From the NCBI RefSeq assembly GCF_008831285.2, contig NC_045139.1, forward strand, positions 3,880,704 through 3,944,703: a stretch of 64,000 nt of DNA, given 5' to 3'. The notes beneath the pieces were generated by a model, which worked only from the letters and a program-made list of their open reading frames with translations, did no database searches and had not been told where the DNA came from. This document shows, piece after piece, positions 39,631-53,700 of this stretch; position 1 is the stretch's first letter; every line of letters begins with the position of its first letter. A program made the translations under genes and the position numbers. This DNA comes from Nymphaea colorata. Taxonomy: Eukaryota; Streptophyta; Magnoliopsida; Nymphaeales; Nymphaeaceae.

Positions 39631-42600
39631 AGAACCGGTGGTCAGAACTCAGAGCAACGTACCATAATGTATTTGATGTCAAGTGCGTCTCGCATTGGGA
39701 ATCGATATAACGGAAGCAAAACAATACAAGCAAAAATACACAGAGCTTAGATATCAAGTCTGGTCCAATGTTCAACACCCATGGACACCAGTTTCTTGAA
39801 AGTTGGAACATTACAGGCGCACATCCGATGTGTGTTGCAACTCTGTTCCTCTGTTCCCTTCTTTCTGAAGCAATATTGGTTCACTTTTATCGTGCTTATT
39901 CACTAACGCAGTTCCATGGTCTCCCACCTCTGCTAAGTCCTCTGGTTCAAATGCCACGCCCACTTACAGCCTTTGCTATGTGAAGGATTTCGCCCATCCT
40001 GCTGGTTCAGTCCCGTAGACATTGAATCATCAGCAGCTGTCTATTCAAACCCAGGTCCCTAACTCTCCATGTCTGGCTGTTGATGAAGCTTTCACCCAAC
40101 CCTTTGTTTTTCATGGTAGTTGTAGCATGTATAACTGTTGTTTTTCATGGTAGTTGTAACATGTATAACTGAACACCTACTAGCTCTCTTTTCATCCATT
40201 ACACCAATTTTCTTTTGTTCATCCAACTCCATCTTCTTTATAGTAGTATAGGGTTTGTTTTTGGTGTTTTGGAGTATCATTTTGCAGCACTTTAACTTGT
40301 GTATAAGTGGATTTTTTTTTTATAGCACAAAAGTTCAAGCTTTAAAGATTTGAAATAGAAACTGAATGTCTGTCGGCTCCCTTTTCTCCCATTACATCAA
40401 TTCCATGTCGGTTTTTTGTGTTTCTAGGCACCACCTTTGCAACACTTTAACTTTTGCATCAATGACTTCTTTTTTCCAATACAAAAAGTTGACACTCAAG
40501 ATATTTTGAATTAGAAACTGAATGCCTATCAGCTCTCTTTTCATTCATTGCACCAATTTTAAGTGGAACATATCTCCATTTACATTCAAAAGAATATGCT
40601 TTAAAGAGCTAGATGCTATGCCAAGTCTTTCCTGTCTTTCTATTCATGTCCCTATTCAATTTGGTTGATTAAGTGATCAAAGTCTATCCCCAAATGGTTG
40701 ATACAACAGTTTGGGATGAGGGTTGATAGGCAGCTAGTGTTCATTTTAAATTTTCAAAACGTCAATTATTTGTACATGAAAGCACAATAGTTGAAGAACC
40801 TCGAGTCACCAAAAGCAAGCTCTATATCTATAAGGATAAGGAGTTGGATGTGGGCTTCGGCCTTCTGTCACTCAGTAAGTCTCCACTGAAGTGATGAAAA
40901 TCTTAGCCATTCCATAAAATGACAGACTTGGATAGGTGGAATCTCCTTTGGATTAAGTTCCTTGAATCCTTTATTAGCTTGAGCACGACCAAGTGGAGGC
41001 TTGATAGTCATTTAGGACCAACGACCCTTTCTGTTCAAGGTTAGTTCAAAACTAAGAACACACAATCCAAATCCAAATCCAACTAAGCGTGCACCTTTTT
41101 AAACATGCACACAAACTCAGTTTGTGAATAGAATCGGAGGAGCTGCCGATTCGATGAATCGGTCAATTCACCCATTCAGTTGAATGGATAAAAAATATTT
41201 GAAAAAAATGGTTTTTAGAAAATATTCACATATTCACATTCGAATATGGACAAAGAAAAGTCATACATAATATGAATTTGAAATCTGATCTTACAATTTG
41301 AATATGATCTGGATCTTATTTTTACATGTATATCTCAATCTGAATCGTAATTTTGAGACGAATCTGCCCAATTTTCAAAATATAAGAGCATTGGGTGTAT
41401 GATATTTATTAAAAACTAAATTCAATTGTATATTTATATATAAATCCAATCGTCTGTCATTTCTTAAATTCGAATATGATCTGATTTCTTAATAAGATAT
41501 TAAGTTTATTTTAATATTTGATTTTTTCAAAATAGTTCAATTAAATATATTATTGTTCTTACTTGAGGATACAAAGGAAATGATCTTTACATGCATACAT
41601 TCCACAAATCATATCCATAGCTGTCCTTTCCTCCTTTGCTTTTAAGCTTCATAATTCATATTGTTGAATCTTCCAAAGAAACCAATTGGCAATATGACGA
41701 CAGCCCTCTAACTTGATTTTGAATTTCGTGGCAATCTACCATTTTAGAACATTTAAAATGGCTAGTTGTTTCCCACCATGTCAATTTTAGCAGCATTAAG
41801 ACTGCTTTTTATATTGTGGATAGAGCCAAAACTTTTACGTCGTGAAACACAAATTGGTAAATTGACTCGAGCAAAAGCAACTATTAAAAATGTCTCTGTG
41901 ACTATAAGATAAGTACATGCAAATGCTTGCAAATACAATTCTTCTTATGAGTATACGTGTGTGTGTGTGGAGAGAGAGAGAGATAGAGAGAGAAGAGATG
42001 TGATATTTAGGAAGTAAAAAAATATATTTCATAGAACATTAAATATATAGTTAACAAATTTTCAATTGGGCAGTAACGCAGGTCTCTTGAGGTTAACTAT
42101 AATTGAAGTCCAACATGTAAATTAAAAGCTTCATATATATGCCCCCAAAGAGCCCCCACCTATATATGTCCGCCTTTCGACAGTGCAGCATCTGATTTCC
42201 TTCTCTATAAGCAATTACTTCAACTTTCAATTATATAAATAAGTTTGAAATTCAAAGTAATGATATCGACCAAAAATTTTTGGCTCGGCCACTGATACGA
42301 TCACCATGAGGAGAGCATGTGGAGCAGCCGGTTTAGGAGTAGATGGCCGGCCGGTTTTTTGACCAGGCAATTGAATGAATTTTCGGGCGAATTTTTAACT
42401 GATAGTTTGTTCTATCATGTGTTGAAGACCAATTTTCGTCGGGACTGAATATCCATTTTTTTTCTCATTTTAGGACCATTTTGTCCTTTGGTTTTCTGAA
42501 AATTACGGAACCTGATTTTTATCGTTTTCTGCATTGAAACGTCTATATCTTTTAAAATAAAAACGATTTTTTAGTTTTTTTAAAATAGTTGCTTCCCGTG

Positions 42601-42933
42601 TCATGTTGGCTTTTCAAAGAACCTAATTTTATAAATTTTTTGTATGATTTTCCCTATGAGAGCAACAAATTACAGTAAACTATCCATAATGAGCGCATAA
42701 TACAATGGCATTATAGTCAATACTTTTTCATTTTAAATAATTTGTTAACTTGTTGGTTTGGGGCGTCCCAGTGTTTGTGACCTTTCTGGTTCTCGGTGTT
42801 CCGAACATATACAAAATTGCAAGCCGAGCACAGGAGAGAATCCCTAGAGCCAGCCATAGTTAGGATTTTGTTGTTTGTTTGGATTGATTGATTAAATGTT
42901 TTTCTGTGAGATACTTGAGTTACATTTCTCCGG

Positions 42934-42964
<31 letters not shown>

Positions 42965-43752
42965 TTTTTCGTGCCTTTCATGTCATAAAATACTTATTTC
43001 TTAACTTAGTAGTCACTATTAAAAAAGCAATTTAAGCAAACTAAGCACACAAGTGCATACACATATATATATATACATATAATTTCTGGATTTCTCTTAA
43101 TGGCCGTTTGATGGCCTGAAACTATGAAATTATAAATATATTTCTTGAAATAAAGGAATGAGAAAAATCTTTTTGATTCATGTGTGTGTATGTGTGTGTG
43201 ATGACTGAGAAATATATACTCAATGAGACTTGAGTATCCCGTTGGTTAGAGAAATTCAAAAATCTTCTCTCTTTCTCTTATATATATATATCATTTAGAT
43301 GATATTATCATTTAACCCAGTTTTACAAAAAACCCCAAGTTTACTTTTTATAACTTATAAGGGCAGTCGAGTGTTTCACTATCTTTTACAAAACTAGGTT
43401 TTGTCAAAATTAGTTTTCTTAAACCAGGTTTTGATGATACCCAAACATTCCAAAATCATGATTTTTGAGTTTTGGGTTGTCATTCAAATGCCGCTTAATT
43501 TTTTTTCTGCTCGTTAAACGTGACTTAATAGAAAGATGTTTGAAGAGAAATATATAGAAATAGAAGTAGTGGGTACCTTAATTGAGAAGAGGGGTGGGGG
43601 AGGAACTATTGGGTACTTTAATCATTTTTCATGTTCTTTACTCACTTTTGTTATAAATGTTGTTATATACACAACCAAAACATATAAATTCACACATGAA
43701 TGAATTTTTGGGCGTACGACTAATATTTTATGAACACTAAAATAGCAGACTG
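39631..43752. other. Intergenic DNA between MSH2 and MED25
   Basis: A 34-bp tandem duplication lies at about 40105-40172 (unit TGTTTTTCATGGTAGTTGTA). Similar blocks containing CTATCAGCTCTCTTTTCATTCATT recur near 40180, 40370 and 40530. A TCTGAATC-type repeat is at 41110-41560. TA runs lie near 42937, 43066 and 43281, and a short GA tract near 41970. No gene is supported. Confidence 0.45.
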
Positions 43753-44356
43753 GGTTGCACATATTCTCTATATCTTTTCAGACTTCTTTCTCAACTTAGA
43801 GTTGATTAAACCACAGCAAAAAGAACCTGAAGAACATTCTGGGTTGCACATTTTCTCTCCCTATCTTCATTCACAATCTTCTTCTCAATCATAATAGACG
43901 AGCGGGAATAGAACCTGAAACAGAAACTGCGTATCAGAATCTATATCTCTCCACCTTCAAAATTTCATTCGCCATGCTAAAATTTCATAATAGATGAATG
44001 GTTTTCTCCCTCTCTATCTTCACGATCCTATTCCTTATCTAAAAATCGATAGATGGTAGCCAAAATAATTTCAAACACCCTCTGTTTGCACATTTTCTCT
44101 CTCTATCCTCACAGATCTTCTTCACAATCTTTAAATTAATCAATGACAGGGAAAAAATATAGAAACCGCGTTGCTGATTTTCTCTCTTCGACTTCATTTT
44201 CAAAACCTTCTTCCATGTCTTTAAAATCAAGAGATAGCTGGGAAAACAACATGAAATACAAATCTATCTCTCCTCCCACAATCTTCTTCCCTATCTTAAA
44301 GTGGACAAAAGACAGGGAATATCCTAAAATACATGCTGGGTTGCATATTTTATGAA
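43753..44356. repeat. Degenerate tandem array, period about 80-98 bp, upstream of MED25
   Basis: Units share GGTTGCACATTTTCTCTCTC, then TATCTTCACAATCTTCTTC, then a region with RATAGATGACAGGGAA. Approximate starts are 43753, 43851, 43939, 44000, 44084, 44166, 44260 and 44338 (the last truncated). Copies are strongly diverged. Confidence 0.65.
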
Positions 44357-44617
44357 ATATTGAGATATATTCTATTATTCTCAGGCTGAATGCTCCCCAC
44401 GCCGGACAGCCGGACGATTTCATGTCCTCCTATTTTATGCATTTGCATACACATATGCACTGCAAAATGGAAACGCACACATCGAGTGGTCAACGAGTAG
44501 GAAAATGGAAACAAAAGATTTAAGAAGAATATGAAAGGGAGGAGAACAAAGGCAATGCGAAGAGGCAGCGAGGTCAGCAAAACTGTGGATTAAAAAGTCA
44601 CCAAGAAATTCTTCTCG

Positions 44618-44624
44618 TATATAT
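44618..44624 (+). promoter_or_regulatory. Possible TATA box of MED25
   Basis: TATATAT within CTCGTATATATGTTCCC, about 112 bp before the start codon at 44736. Confidence 0.4.
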
Positions 44625-44735
44625 GTTCCCTTCTTGGCACCATCCAGTTGCCTGTTGCTGCAACGGGCATTTTCGTGAGCGCGCTCATTCGCTCAACTCT
44701 TGTCTCCTTGCGTAGAGTTGAAGCCATCGACGGCG

Positions 44736-47700
44736 ATGCAGGAGAAGCAGCAATTGATCGTGGTGGTGGAAGGAACGGCGGCCATGGGCCCCTTCTGGAA
44801 CATCATCCTCTCCGATTACCTCGACAAGATCGTTCGGTCTGTACATCTCTTCCTCTTTCTCCTCGAAATTTCGCTCGTTCTTAATTTGTTTCGTTTTGCT
44901 CCGTGGCCGAGGACGGATTCGACCTGAATGATTTGGAGTTGAAATTGGGTGGAAAACGTTAGATATAGTAACTGGGGTGTCCCCAAATCCGTGGATTACT
45001 TCAGTGCAACACTGCCACCATTTTTCCTGGCGGTTGAGTTTCTGGCGAAGAGAAAGACCCTCATCGCAAAATTCTCAGTTGGTTGCGATCGGTTGAGTTA
45101 GTAGTTGGACGACTAGATTTGCGTTCAGGTGGCAGGGGAAGTTGTTATTTTGTCCTCCGTGTTTTTTGTTCATGGTGATCATTTTGTGGTGTTGTTGGTT
45201 GAGTTCATCGATAATTTGGAGAACAGTACCTTCCTTTAATCAATCACCATAACAGTGTGATGTGCAATGCTTAACATATTTCCTGCATGAGCAAGGTGGG
45301 AATGAAAGTCATGGATTGTTATTTGGAGCTGCGTGGTTCCAGTATTCAGGGAATTACGCCCTATTAAGGAACTTCCATTTTTAGTTGATTGCGTACAGGC
45401 AATTATCTCTTCTCGAGTTGGTGGGGGTAAAAAGTGAAAAAGAGGGGACATGAATCTCTACGTGGAAAAAAGGGTTGGCTCTCTTGGGAAAAAGAAAGAA
45501 TATACATAGCAGAATAGCTATGCTGCGTCATTCAAAGTCCAAACAGGGAGGAGGTGTATAGCTATGTCATATAACGCCCCAGAAACACGAGGTGCAGAGG
45601 AGGTGTATGGCTAATGAATTGGCAGGAAATGTCGTCGCATCAGCATAAATGTGTTTTTTTGTCCTATAGATAAAACTTCCTTGTCAAACTCAATAACTAT
45701 CAGATAGCTGGTAACCTAAATGAGCCTAAAACTAGTCCGTAAGGCAAGGTAAGTGAGTTATGCTCCATCCGAAAAGCTACTTAACTATTGTGGTCTCTAA
45801 TGCCTTAATTTAGTCATAAGTTGTAGGGAAAATGAAAGAAGCGACATGTTTCTGTCTCTGAAGATATATATTTATCATCATTTTGATGATATTTTTTATG
45901 CAACCGATGGACCATCTGATAGCTGCTGTGTTTGATGATCCAATACTAGTCCATCATTGGAAAGTCATGGTTAAAGGATACTTGAAAGTGCGTAGTTCAA
46001 AGAGAACACACCTTTGACACTAGGTAACCATACATTAATTGTCGTTTATCATTATTGCTCGATGGAAAGCTGATTTTAGAACATATATTTGCTTAAAGGG
46101 GTTGTTGAATCTGATGGTTGCATGGACCGCATGAAAGTTTTTACTTGAGGTTCACAGTGCCTTCGCTGGTTAATGTGCTCTTTGAAAGAGCAGCTGTTAG
46201 GCATTCATAGTTCTTCTGTGTGATACCTTCATCTAAAATGGTCATTTATTGTGCAGGTTCTTTCATGGGACTGAACTGACGGGCCAGGTACTCTGTATTT
46301 TTAATACCCTGATTCTTGTTAGATTCTACATACGGGAGAAGGGCTGGATTTTTTATGTTCACTGTTATGCATGGTGCTCATCTATGAAATATTCAATAGT
46401 TGGATGTTGAACTTGTTCTCCACTTGTTCTATGCAAAATATGCATATTTTCTCTGGTCCTCCATTTTATAAGTTGTCTGGAAGTATTCTTGGAGTTGGTT
46501 TATTGGAGTAAGTTTCAGAATAGAAGCACCCATCCATCCCCAAAATCTATGTTGCCAATGCATTGCTTAGGCATGGACTAAGCGTGAGTCTACAACCGTC
46601 ACCTAAGTCCACCACTTAGGAGATGGGATATGTGCTGGCGCCGACACGCCTAGTCATGGGAAAGTGAATAGACATATATACCTGTGATATTATATAACTT
46701 ATATACGTTATGCCTGTCATGTCTTCTTTAAGTACATCCTGTAAATACCTGCATACCTGTTATATGTAAATAGTCTATACCTGTCATGTCTTCTTTAAGT
46801 ACATCCTGTAAATACCTGCATACCTGTTATATGTAAATAGTCTATCTGTTTTATATATGTTTCTGTTTCTGATTTCTGATTTCAGTTGAGTTGTTAATTT
46901 GTTATGTTTTTCTGTCTGTTATATGACTATCTCTGAAGTGATTTCTGTTATATACTCTTAGTATGTATGACTGTTTCTGATTTCTAATTTTCTAGTAATA
47001 TATATACTGTAATATACTGCAATATGTTATAGCTGTTTCTAGTAATATTATACTGTTTCTGATTTCTGCTATTTATTTCATTTATGATTTAACCATTAGT
47101 AGACTGTTGTATGTATTCTGTTTATGATTCATAATTCATATTGTGTATTCTGTTTTACTGTTATATTGTATAATACAGTCTGTATTACTGTATAATATAG
47201 TCTGTGATGTATTCTATTTATGATTTAACCATTAGTAGACTGTTATAGTATTCTGTTTATGATTCATGTTATGTATTCTGTTTTACTGTATAATACAGTC
47301 TGTACTACTGTTTAGTCATTAGACTGTTATATGTGTTGTGTTTATGATTCTGTTACATACTGTATTATGTAACATGTATTATTTTGTTATACACTGCTTT
47401 TGTAATATGTATACTGTTATATACTGTAATATGTATTATACTGTTATATTATATGCTGCTGTAGTCATACGTATACTGTTATATACTATAACAAGTAATA
47501 TGTATTATACTTTTACATAACTAAAAAGATTAAAGAAAAATTTTGGTCGCCTTTTTTGTCTAGGTATGCCTGGGAGCTAGGCACGGACAACATAGCTCAA
47601 AATAGAATACAGCTTTGTAGAAACATCCAAGGCATGGTTAAATTATAACTAAGGACATATATTCAATAGGGTGTGTTATGTGGTCGGCGGGATACCTGGT

Positions 47701-50700
47701 TTAACAGGAAGCCGGGCTTCCCAAATTACTGACCAGAGCTAGGAGTTGTTCAAAGGCCCAACCTTGCCTCGTCTCAAAAAATTTGGTAGCCTCAAATGGC
47801 AGGAATGTTGCTTCTGCACAATAATATACGTCTCTGAACTGGTTGGTGTCCAGCCTAGTTACAAGCCAAATAGACTGAGGAACTTACATGTAATTGATCA
47901 ATGACTACAGCACGTGTGCATTTTTATTGTTCATGTTTTCTTTGCTTGTGCTTACCATACTTTACTCCTCGACGAAATAATTTCCGAAACTTATGCCTGA
48001 GACAGGTCACTAATGTCTTAAAGAATGGATTTTTTTCTGCCATTCTTATTCTTGTATAGTTCATACGTTAGGTTTTATACCAATTTTAATGTGATCTCAA
48101 ATTGTTGTTTTGGATGCATCACCACATTTCTGTAGTTTAAATGATTGGGTCCTATTATTTTCAGTCTTTATTGTCTGCACATCTTTCTGCATACTGCACT
48201 GGTCTTCGAATCTTTCTATTTTCCTCCAGAATTATGTTTATGTCTATATGTAAATAAATGCATGTTTTACTTGCAGAAGATTTCTAGTGGAAACGTTGAA
48301 CTTGCATTGGTAGTGTTCCATGCTCATGGACCCTATGCTGGTAAGTTGTGCTAGTTACATCTTCTTTTTATTCTTGAACATGTTTTTTAACCGTCTTTGT
48401 CACATTTGTTCATTCGTTGTCTGTAACTAATTATTTGGTTATTTTTGGTTGACCCTATCTCCTCTCTAGGCAGTATGTTTGCTTGATTGTTGGCAGTAGT
48501 TTTTCTCTTCTTTTTTTTTTAGTGTTTGCTCGTGTATATTTTACATTGTTACATATATATGGTTTTGAACTTAGCAGTTGAGGAACCTCAATCTGGACAG
48601 GATATGTCAGGTGTTTTTGCATGATTAGTTATCTAGTGGAATCTTGTATTTCAGTTAATTCCTTTAAAAGGATATTAATGTTTATTTTGAACATCTATGA
48701 AATGCCTAATTTGTTACAATTGTTTAGAAGGAATATCCTTATCATATCATACATGATATTCTGATAAATGCTTACAGCCATAACAAGCAGTGATTCCATC
48801 AGAGGGCTATGATGTGGGAGACTGTCATTCACTTAGCGTGAAAGATAATGATGTGGAACTGTCAATGACTTTGAGGATGTCCTTTTATCTTTCCTATTGT
48901 TCTGCTAAATTTGCATTGTGGATATGAAGATATAAGTGTCTTTTTGTGTTTGTTGAATTCACAAATCAAACCAATATATCTGCATTGCAGCATGCTTGGT
49001 GCAAAGAAGTGGCTGGACAAGAGACCTAGATGTATTTATGAATTGGTTGTCATCAATAACATTTACGGGCGGTGGCTTCAGTGAATCTGCTGTAGGTGAA
49101 GGGCTAGCTGAGGCATTAATGGTAAGAAAAGAATTGTTTTCATGAACTTTCCTTTTGGTTTGTATTATATTTGGCATTTCATGGTTTGGCTGCTCTTTAT
49201 GGGGTCATCCCTCACAAAGTACAAATACTTCTTTGGATGCTATTTTTGCATTTGGTGGTTTAGCTGTTTCATATAACTTCTTTATTATTAATTTTTTTTC
49301 ACTCTTTCAGTGGCTGATTTCAGGGTTGGAGCTAGGAATTTTTTGCAAACTAGATTTTTTGTTTTTAATTTGAAGGGGACCATGCCCCTGCACCCCCCGC
49401 CCTGTGGCTCCACTATTGGCTGATCTCTTCATACATTTTGTAGAAAACATTGTTTTTGAGTTATTTCGTTCAACATAATAAAATAACTTAGGAACGGAGA
49501 ACAAACTTTTTTTAGTGATTTTTTCTAAATCTTTCATGCGAAACATTTAAAATTATGGATGCGTTGTTTTATATCTTTGGCTTGTAAAACATCTATATAC
49601 TTTCTTGGAACATTTTAAGCCTGTTCCAGTCAGCGTCACAGCCTCCTTCTTAATAACCTATCACAAAAGGATGTAAATTTTTTATTGAAATACCATTGAC
49701 AATATAATATTCTAGAAGTACGTCAAAAATTAAATCTATTGATGTAATAATCTTAAAATATGCCCAGAATAGAATCTATTGTGTATTGTTTGCAATATTT
49801 TGAAGGATAAGAGCTTCACTGCCTTGTCTTCCTAAAGGTATGAACCTACCTCTTTTCATTTTTGTAAAACCATTAGTACATGGAGCTCCTTGAGCACCTA
49901 CATTTACTCAGGCACACAAGTGATATCTGGGAAGGTTTTTGGACAAGGTAAGAGTGTTACTTCAATGGTTAGAAATATCAGCATCAGATGAGTGCTTCCA
50001 GATGACCAATTATGCAAGTTATAACTTATAAGTTGATAACTAAATGTGCATGTGAAATGGGCCATATATAAGTGGACTTTAACTAGCATTTCTCGTATGG
50101 GTTTTAAATTTTTAATATCCAAGTAGTGTCATGCCTTGGACTTGGATGGCTCAGGAGTGGAGGGGTCCTTAATGGCTATTGTTTCATATTGTGCTTGTGG
50201 ATGTGTAAATGATGGAGATATTAATTGTTCATAAGCTTTATGTTTGTGTTCATGTGTGGTTGTTGGGGATTTTTCTTTTTTGGTTGGGTGGGTGGGGGGG
50301 GGGGGTGGTGTGGATGGGTCTGTGTCCGTCTGCACTCATCTTAGTAAGCAACAACATGATTATGGTACTAAGTTGGTTTATGATTTTTTTTTGTTGTCTG
50401 TGCGTTAAGTAGTTTCAGATTTTGTCATAGGATTTTATGCTGCTGAAGCAACACATGCTGAAGGTGGCGAATGAATGTACCAAGGACGTATTCCTGCATC
50501 TGAAAATAATTTGATAGCAGTTTTATATCTGCTTTAATTATTGAAATTATCTTTTATTTCTTTATTTGTAAAGGTGTCAAATAAACCACTTTGACTAGTG
50601 AAATTGAATATCTGAACCCAAGATTTGCATTCTTGAATCTTTCATGTTTTTATGTCCAGCAGCTGAAAGCCTTGAAGACTATTGCTGGCTTTGTTCATAC

Positions 50701-53700
50701 ATTTACTGTCAACAACATGCTGAAAGACGAAGAATAAATAAAGGATTTCTTATCCAAGTGAAACACTTTTTAACTTGCATGTCATCCCTGTTCTTCATTG
50801 GCCTGACCAGTTCAGAAAATTAAGGTCATTGCTTATGTGCTTTACAGAATCAACTTTTATGATTTTTTTTAGGCCTTTCAACATTTGAAGTTGAACATGC
50901 TGAATTGAGATTTCCATGGTGAAGGTTGATTGCAGGATCATCTCTGTGTATGTTTTCTTGATTTGTAATTTGTGCTTGGTCAAATGGCTCAAAATCTATT
51001 TACAATGATACAACTAAGATATGGGGATATGATCTTTTCTGTTAAGTTCTCAACATAATTCCTATATGAGGGGATGCAGAGCAGGATGTCAAACAGGGAA
51101 TCCTGGTGGCATAGCTCTAAGTCATTGTTGACAATTTTCTGATTATTATTTTAGTTGGCTGTTCCACATTGAAGATGCATTCTTGGCTCACTTATGTATG
51201 TTTTATTCTAGATGTTTCACTCTGCAAACTTGAACCAGTTGCCTCAAGCTGTTGAAATACAAAAGCATTGCATTCTGATAGCTGCTAGCAATCCCCATCC
51301 ACTACCTACACCTGTTTCACTGCCAACTACTCAAGAGTTGGAGCAGAAAGAAAATTCCGAAGTGAAAGCAGAAGGTCGTCTTTGTGATGCCGAGGCAGTT
51401 GCAAAGGCATTTGTGCAGGTCTATTCGTTTCTTTCTAACTGACAACCTGCTTCTGTCCTTTTCTTATTTTTTTTATGAGATTTTCATATAACCTAAAATT
51501 CTTTTCTTTTTTTTCCACCTCATTCAGTGCCAGGCCTCTTTGTCAGTTGTCTCACCGAAACAACTTCCAAAGCTAAAAGCAATATACAATGCGGTATGTC
51601 TTACCCTTTTCCGTTATATATTTTTTTCTTTTTCCAGAAGCACACATTTTCTATGATTCTTAATTTATTATGCTAGGCTTGCTTTTCACAACCTTCTTTC
51701 TTGGTGCACTTGATTATAATATTTGATTGCAGTCATTTTAGGAATTCTTGACATTCTAGAAGAGTGCCATAGAAATTAACTGCCTGCCTAGTGAAACTTA
51801 TTTAAGCTATACAATATCATCAATTTTACATATTTTGTCAGGTCATGACGAGCCTTGTGTACATCCAGGTCAGTTACCTATGCCGATTTTCCTGATATAA
51901 AACAGAGATAACCTTTGTCACATGGGTACTGCTGTAAAGGCAGCGTACCCGAACCAGTCAGGTACGACACCAGTACTGGTACTAGTACCGTCCCAGGTAC
52001 TTCTTGGGTACTGGTCAAACAGTACCAGATATGGTCAACGTACCCAAGACCGTATCCGTCTGATTTAGGACTCGGTCAAAGTTGACCGAGTCCTTTCCTA
52101 TCCAAAATTTAGGATTTCAGTTTTGTTCTTTACACCATTTACACTTAGGAAACACATACAGAGCTGCGTTTTCATATTTTGTTCAATAGTTTCTTCTTTA
52201 GAATCTATAAATTTTGAATCATGAATGTGATATTTTGTTTGAATTCTTATTTTATGATATATATATATACACACAGCTGTACCCCCATATCCAAGTTTTT
52301 TAAAAATAGTCCGAACCTGTACCTATATTGGCACCCATATCCATACCTGTGTGACATAGGAGATAACAAAAGAAATGACCTTTGGACATCATGTGCCATA
52401 CTGTTGGTTGTTCGTTGTGGACCCATGACTATTTATTTTGCATATTGATGCATTACTTTGCATCAGTCACCATTCACAAATGAACTTCCATGAGGGAAAT
52501 TCTCATGAGATTTTGAAAACCTAATTTGTAAAGTGAATTTTTTTGGGACATATATTACAAATTTACAACAATAATAAGAAATAAATGAAATCAAAACCGC
52601 AGTAGCCAACCTCATTCTCCCCACTCACTGCAAGCAGAAAGAGCATGACTGATGATTTAAGTTGAGGGAGGTTCTGAGTTTTTAATTGCTGAAAAGAAAA
52701 GAAATAAACAAAAGATTGAGGGAGAGGGCAGCACCTCCTTCCTTCTGCTTCCATTTATGGCAGCATGATAGCTACCAAATAACTATCACTCTTACTTTCC
52801 GTTGAGTTCTGTCTAAACACAGGTTAACGCGAATCCCAGCTTCGATTGTGATTTCATTCATTTCTTAGGGTTTTAATTCCCCTTAAGAGGTATATATATG
52901 TATCTATGCGAGTGGGTGGGTTTATTACATGGTCTAACTAATGACCCGACCTGTGAACTCTGTGTGAGTGATGAAACAGAAACAAAACTAAAAACGTAAG
53001 GGCAGGGTCAGTTCTGCGCCTAACACAGCAGGTTTGGGAGGTTGTTTTCTGTTATTCCTTTTTGTCCTGGTTGTGATTCTATTCCATGTTGAGGCTTCAG
53101 GGAGATCCATCATCACCACAGTGTGTGTGAAAGAGAGAGAGAGAGAGGGAGTGGATTACCACTTGTCACCCATTCTTCTTTTGCAGTCAATGGAGAAGAT
53201 TCAGTTCTGAGGAAGATCCATCAGTTAACAGGAGACTGAGGGAGGGTTTATGGGGGAGACCATGTTCAGGAAGGTCTATGTCAGACAGGTGAAGGGTTGC
53301 ATGTGTGCGTACGACATCCTTAGAAAAAGCATGGTTGCAGGTGTAGCAAGGTCAACAAACAACAAAATGAACACATAACGAGCTATGGTTCTCTCAATGG
53401 TTCAACAAAAGAGAGCAAATTGTCTGTTGCCCCACCAAGCCGCACTTGCACCCACGTGACTAGGGTGCAACAGCTATCTTGAAGAGTCTATGTTACTTAG
53501 AGGAGGGACTTTGGTGCAGCAGTCTTGAAGAGTCTGTTACTTGGAGTAGGGCCGTTTCCTGTAATTCTACTATATCTTGTAGACGATTGTGAGGATTGAG
53601 GTCGGGGGGTGTGTGTGATGGTTTGGGGTTGCACACTATTGAGACGATTGAGGTCTGAGGGAGGTCCGTCATCTCCATAGAGGGAGAAAGATGTTTGAAT

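Noticed and set aside
50287-50306. G-rich run as a possible G-quadruplex
   Set aside because: A single 13-G homopolymer-like run with interruptions in an intron; no four-tract pattern worth calling.
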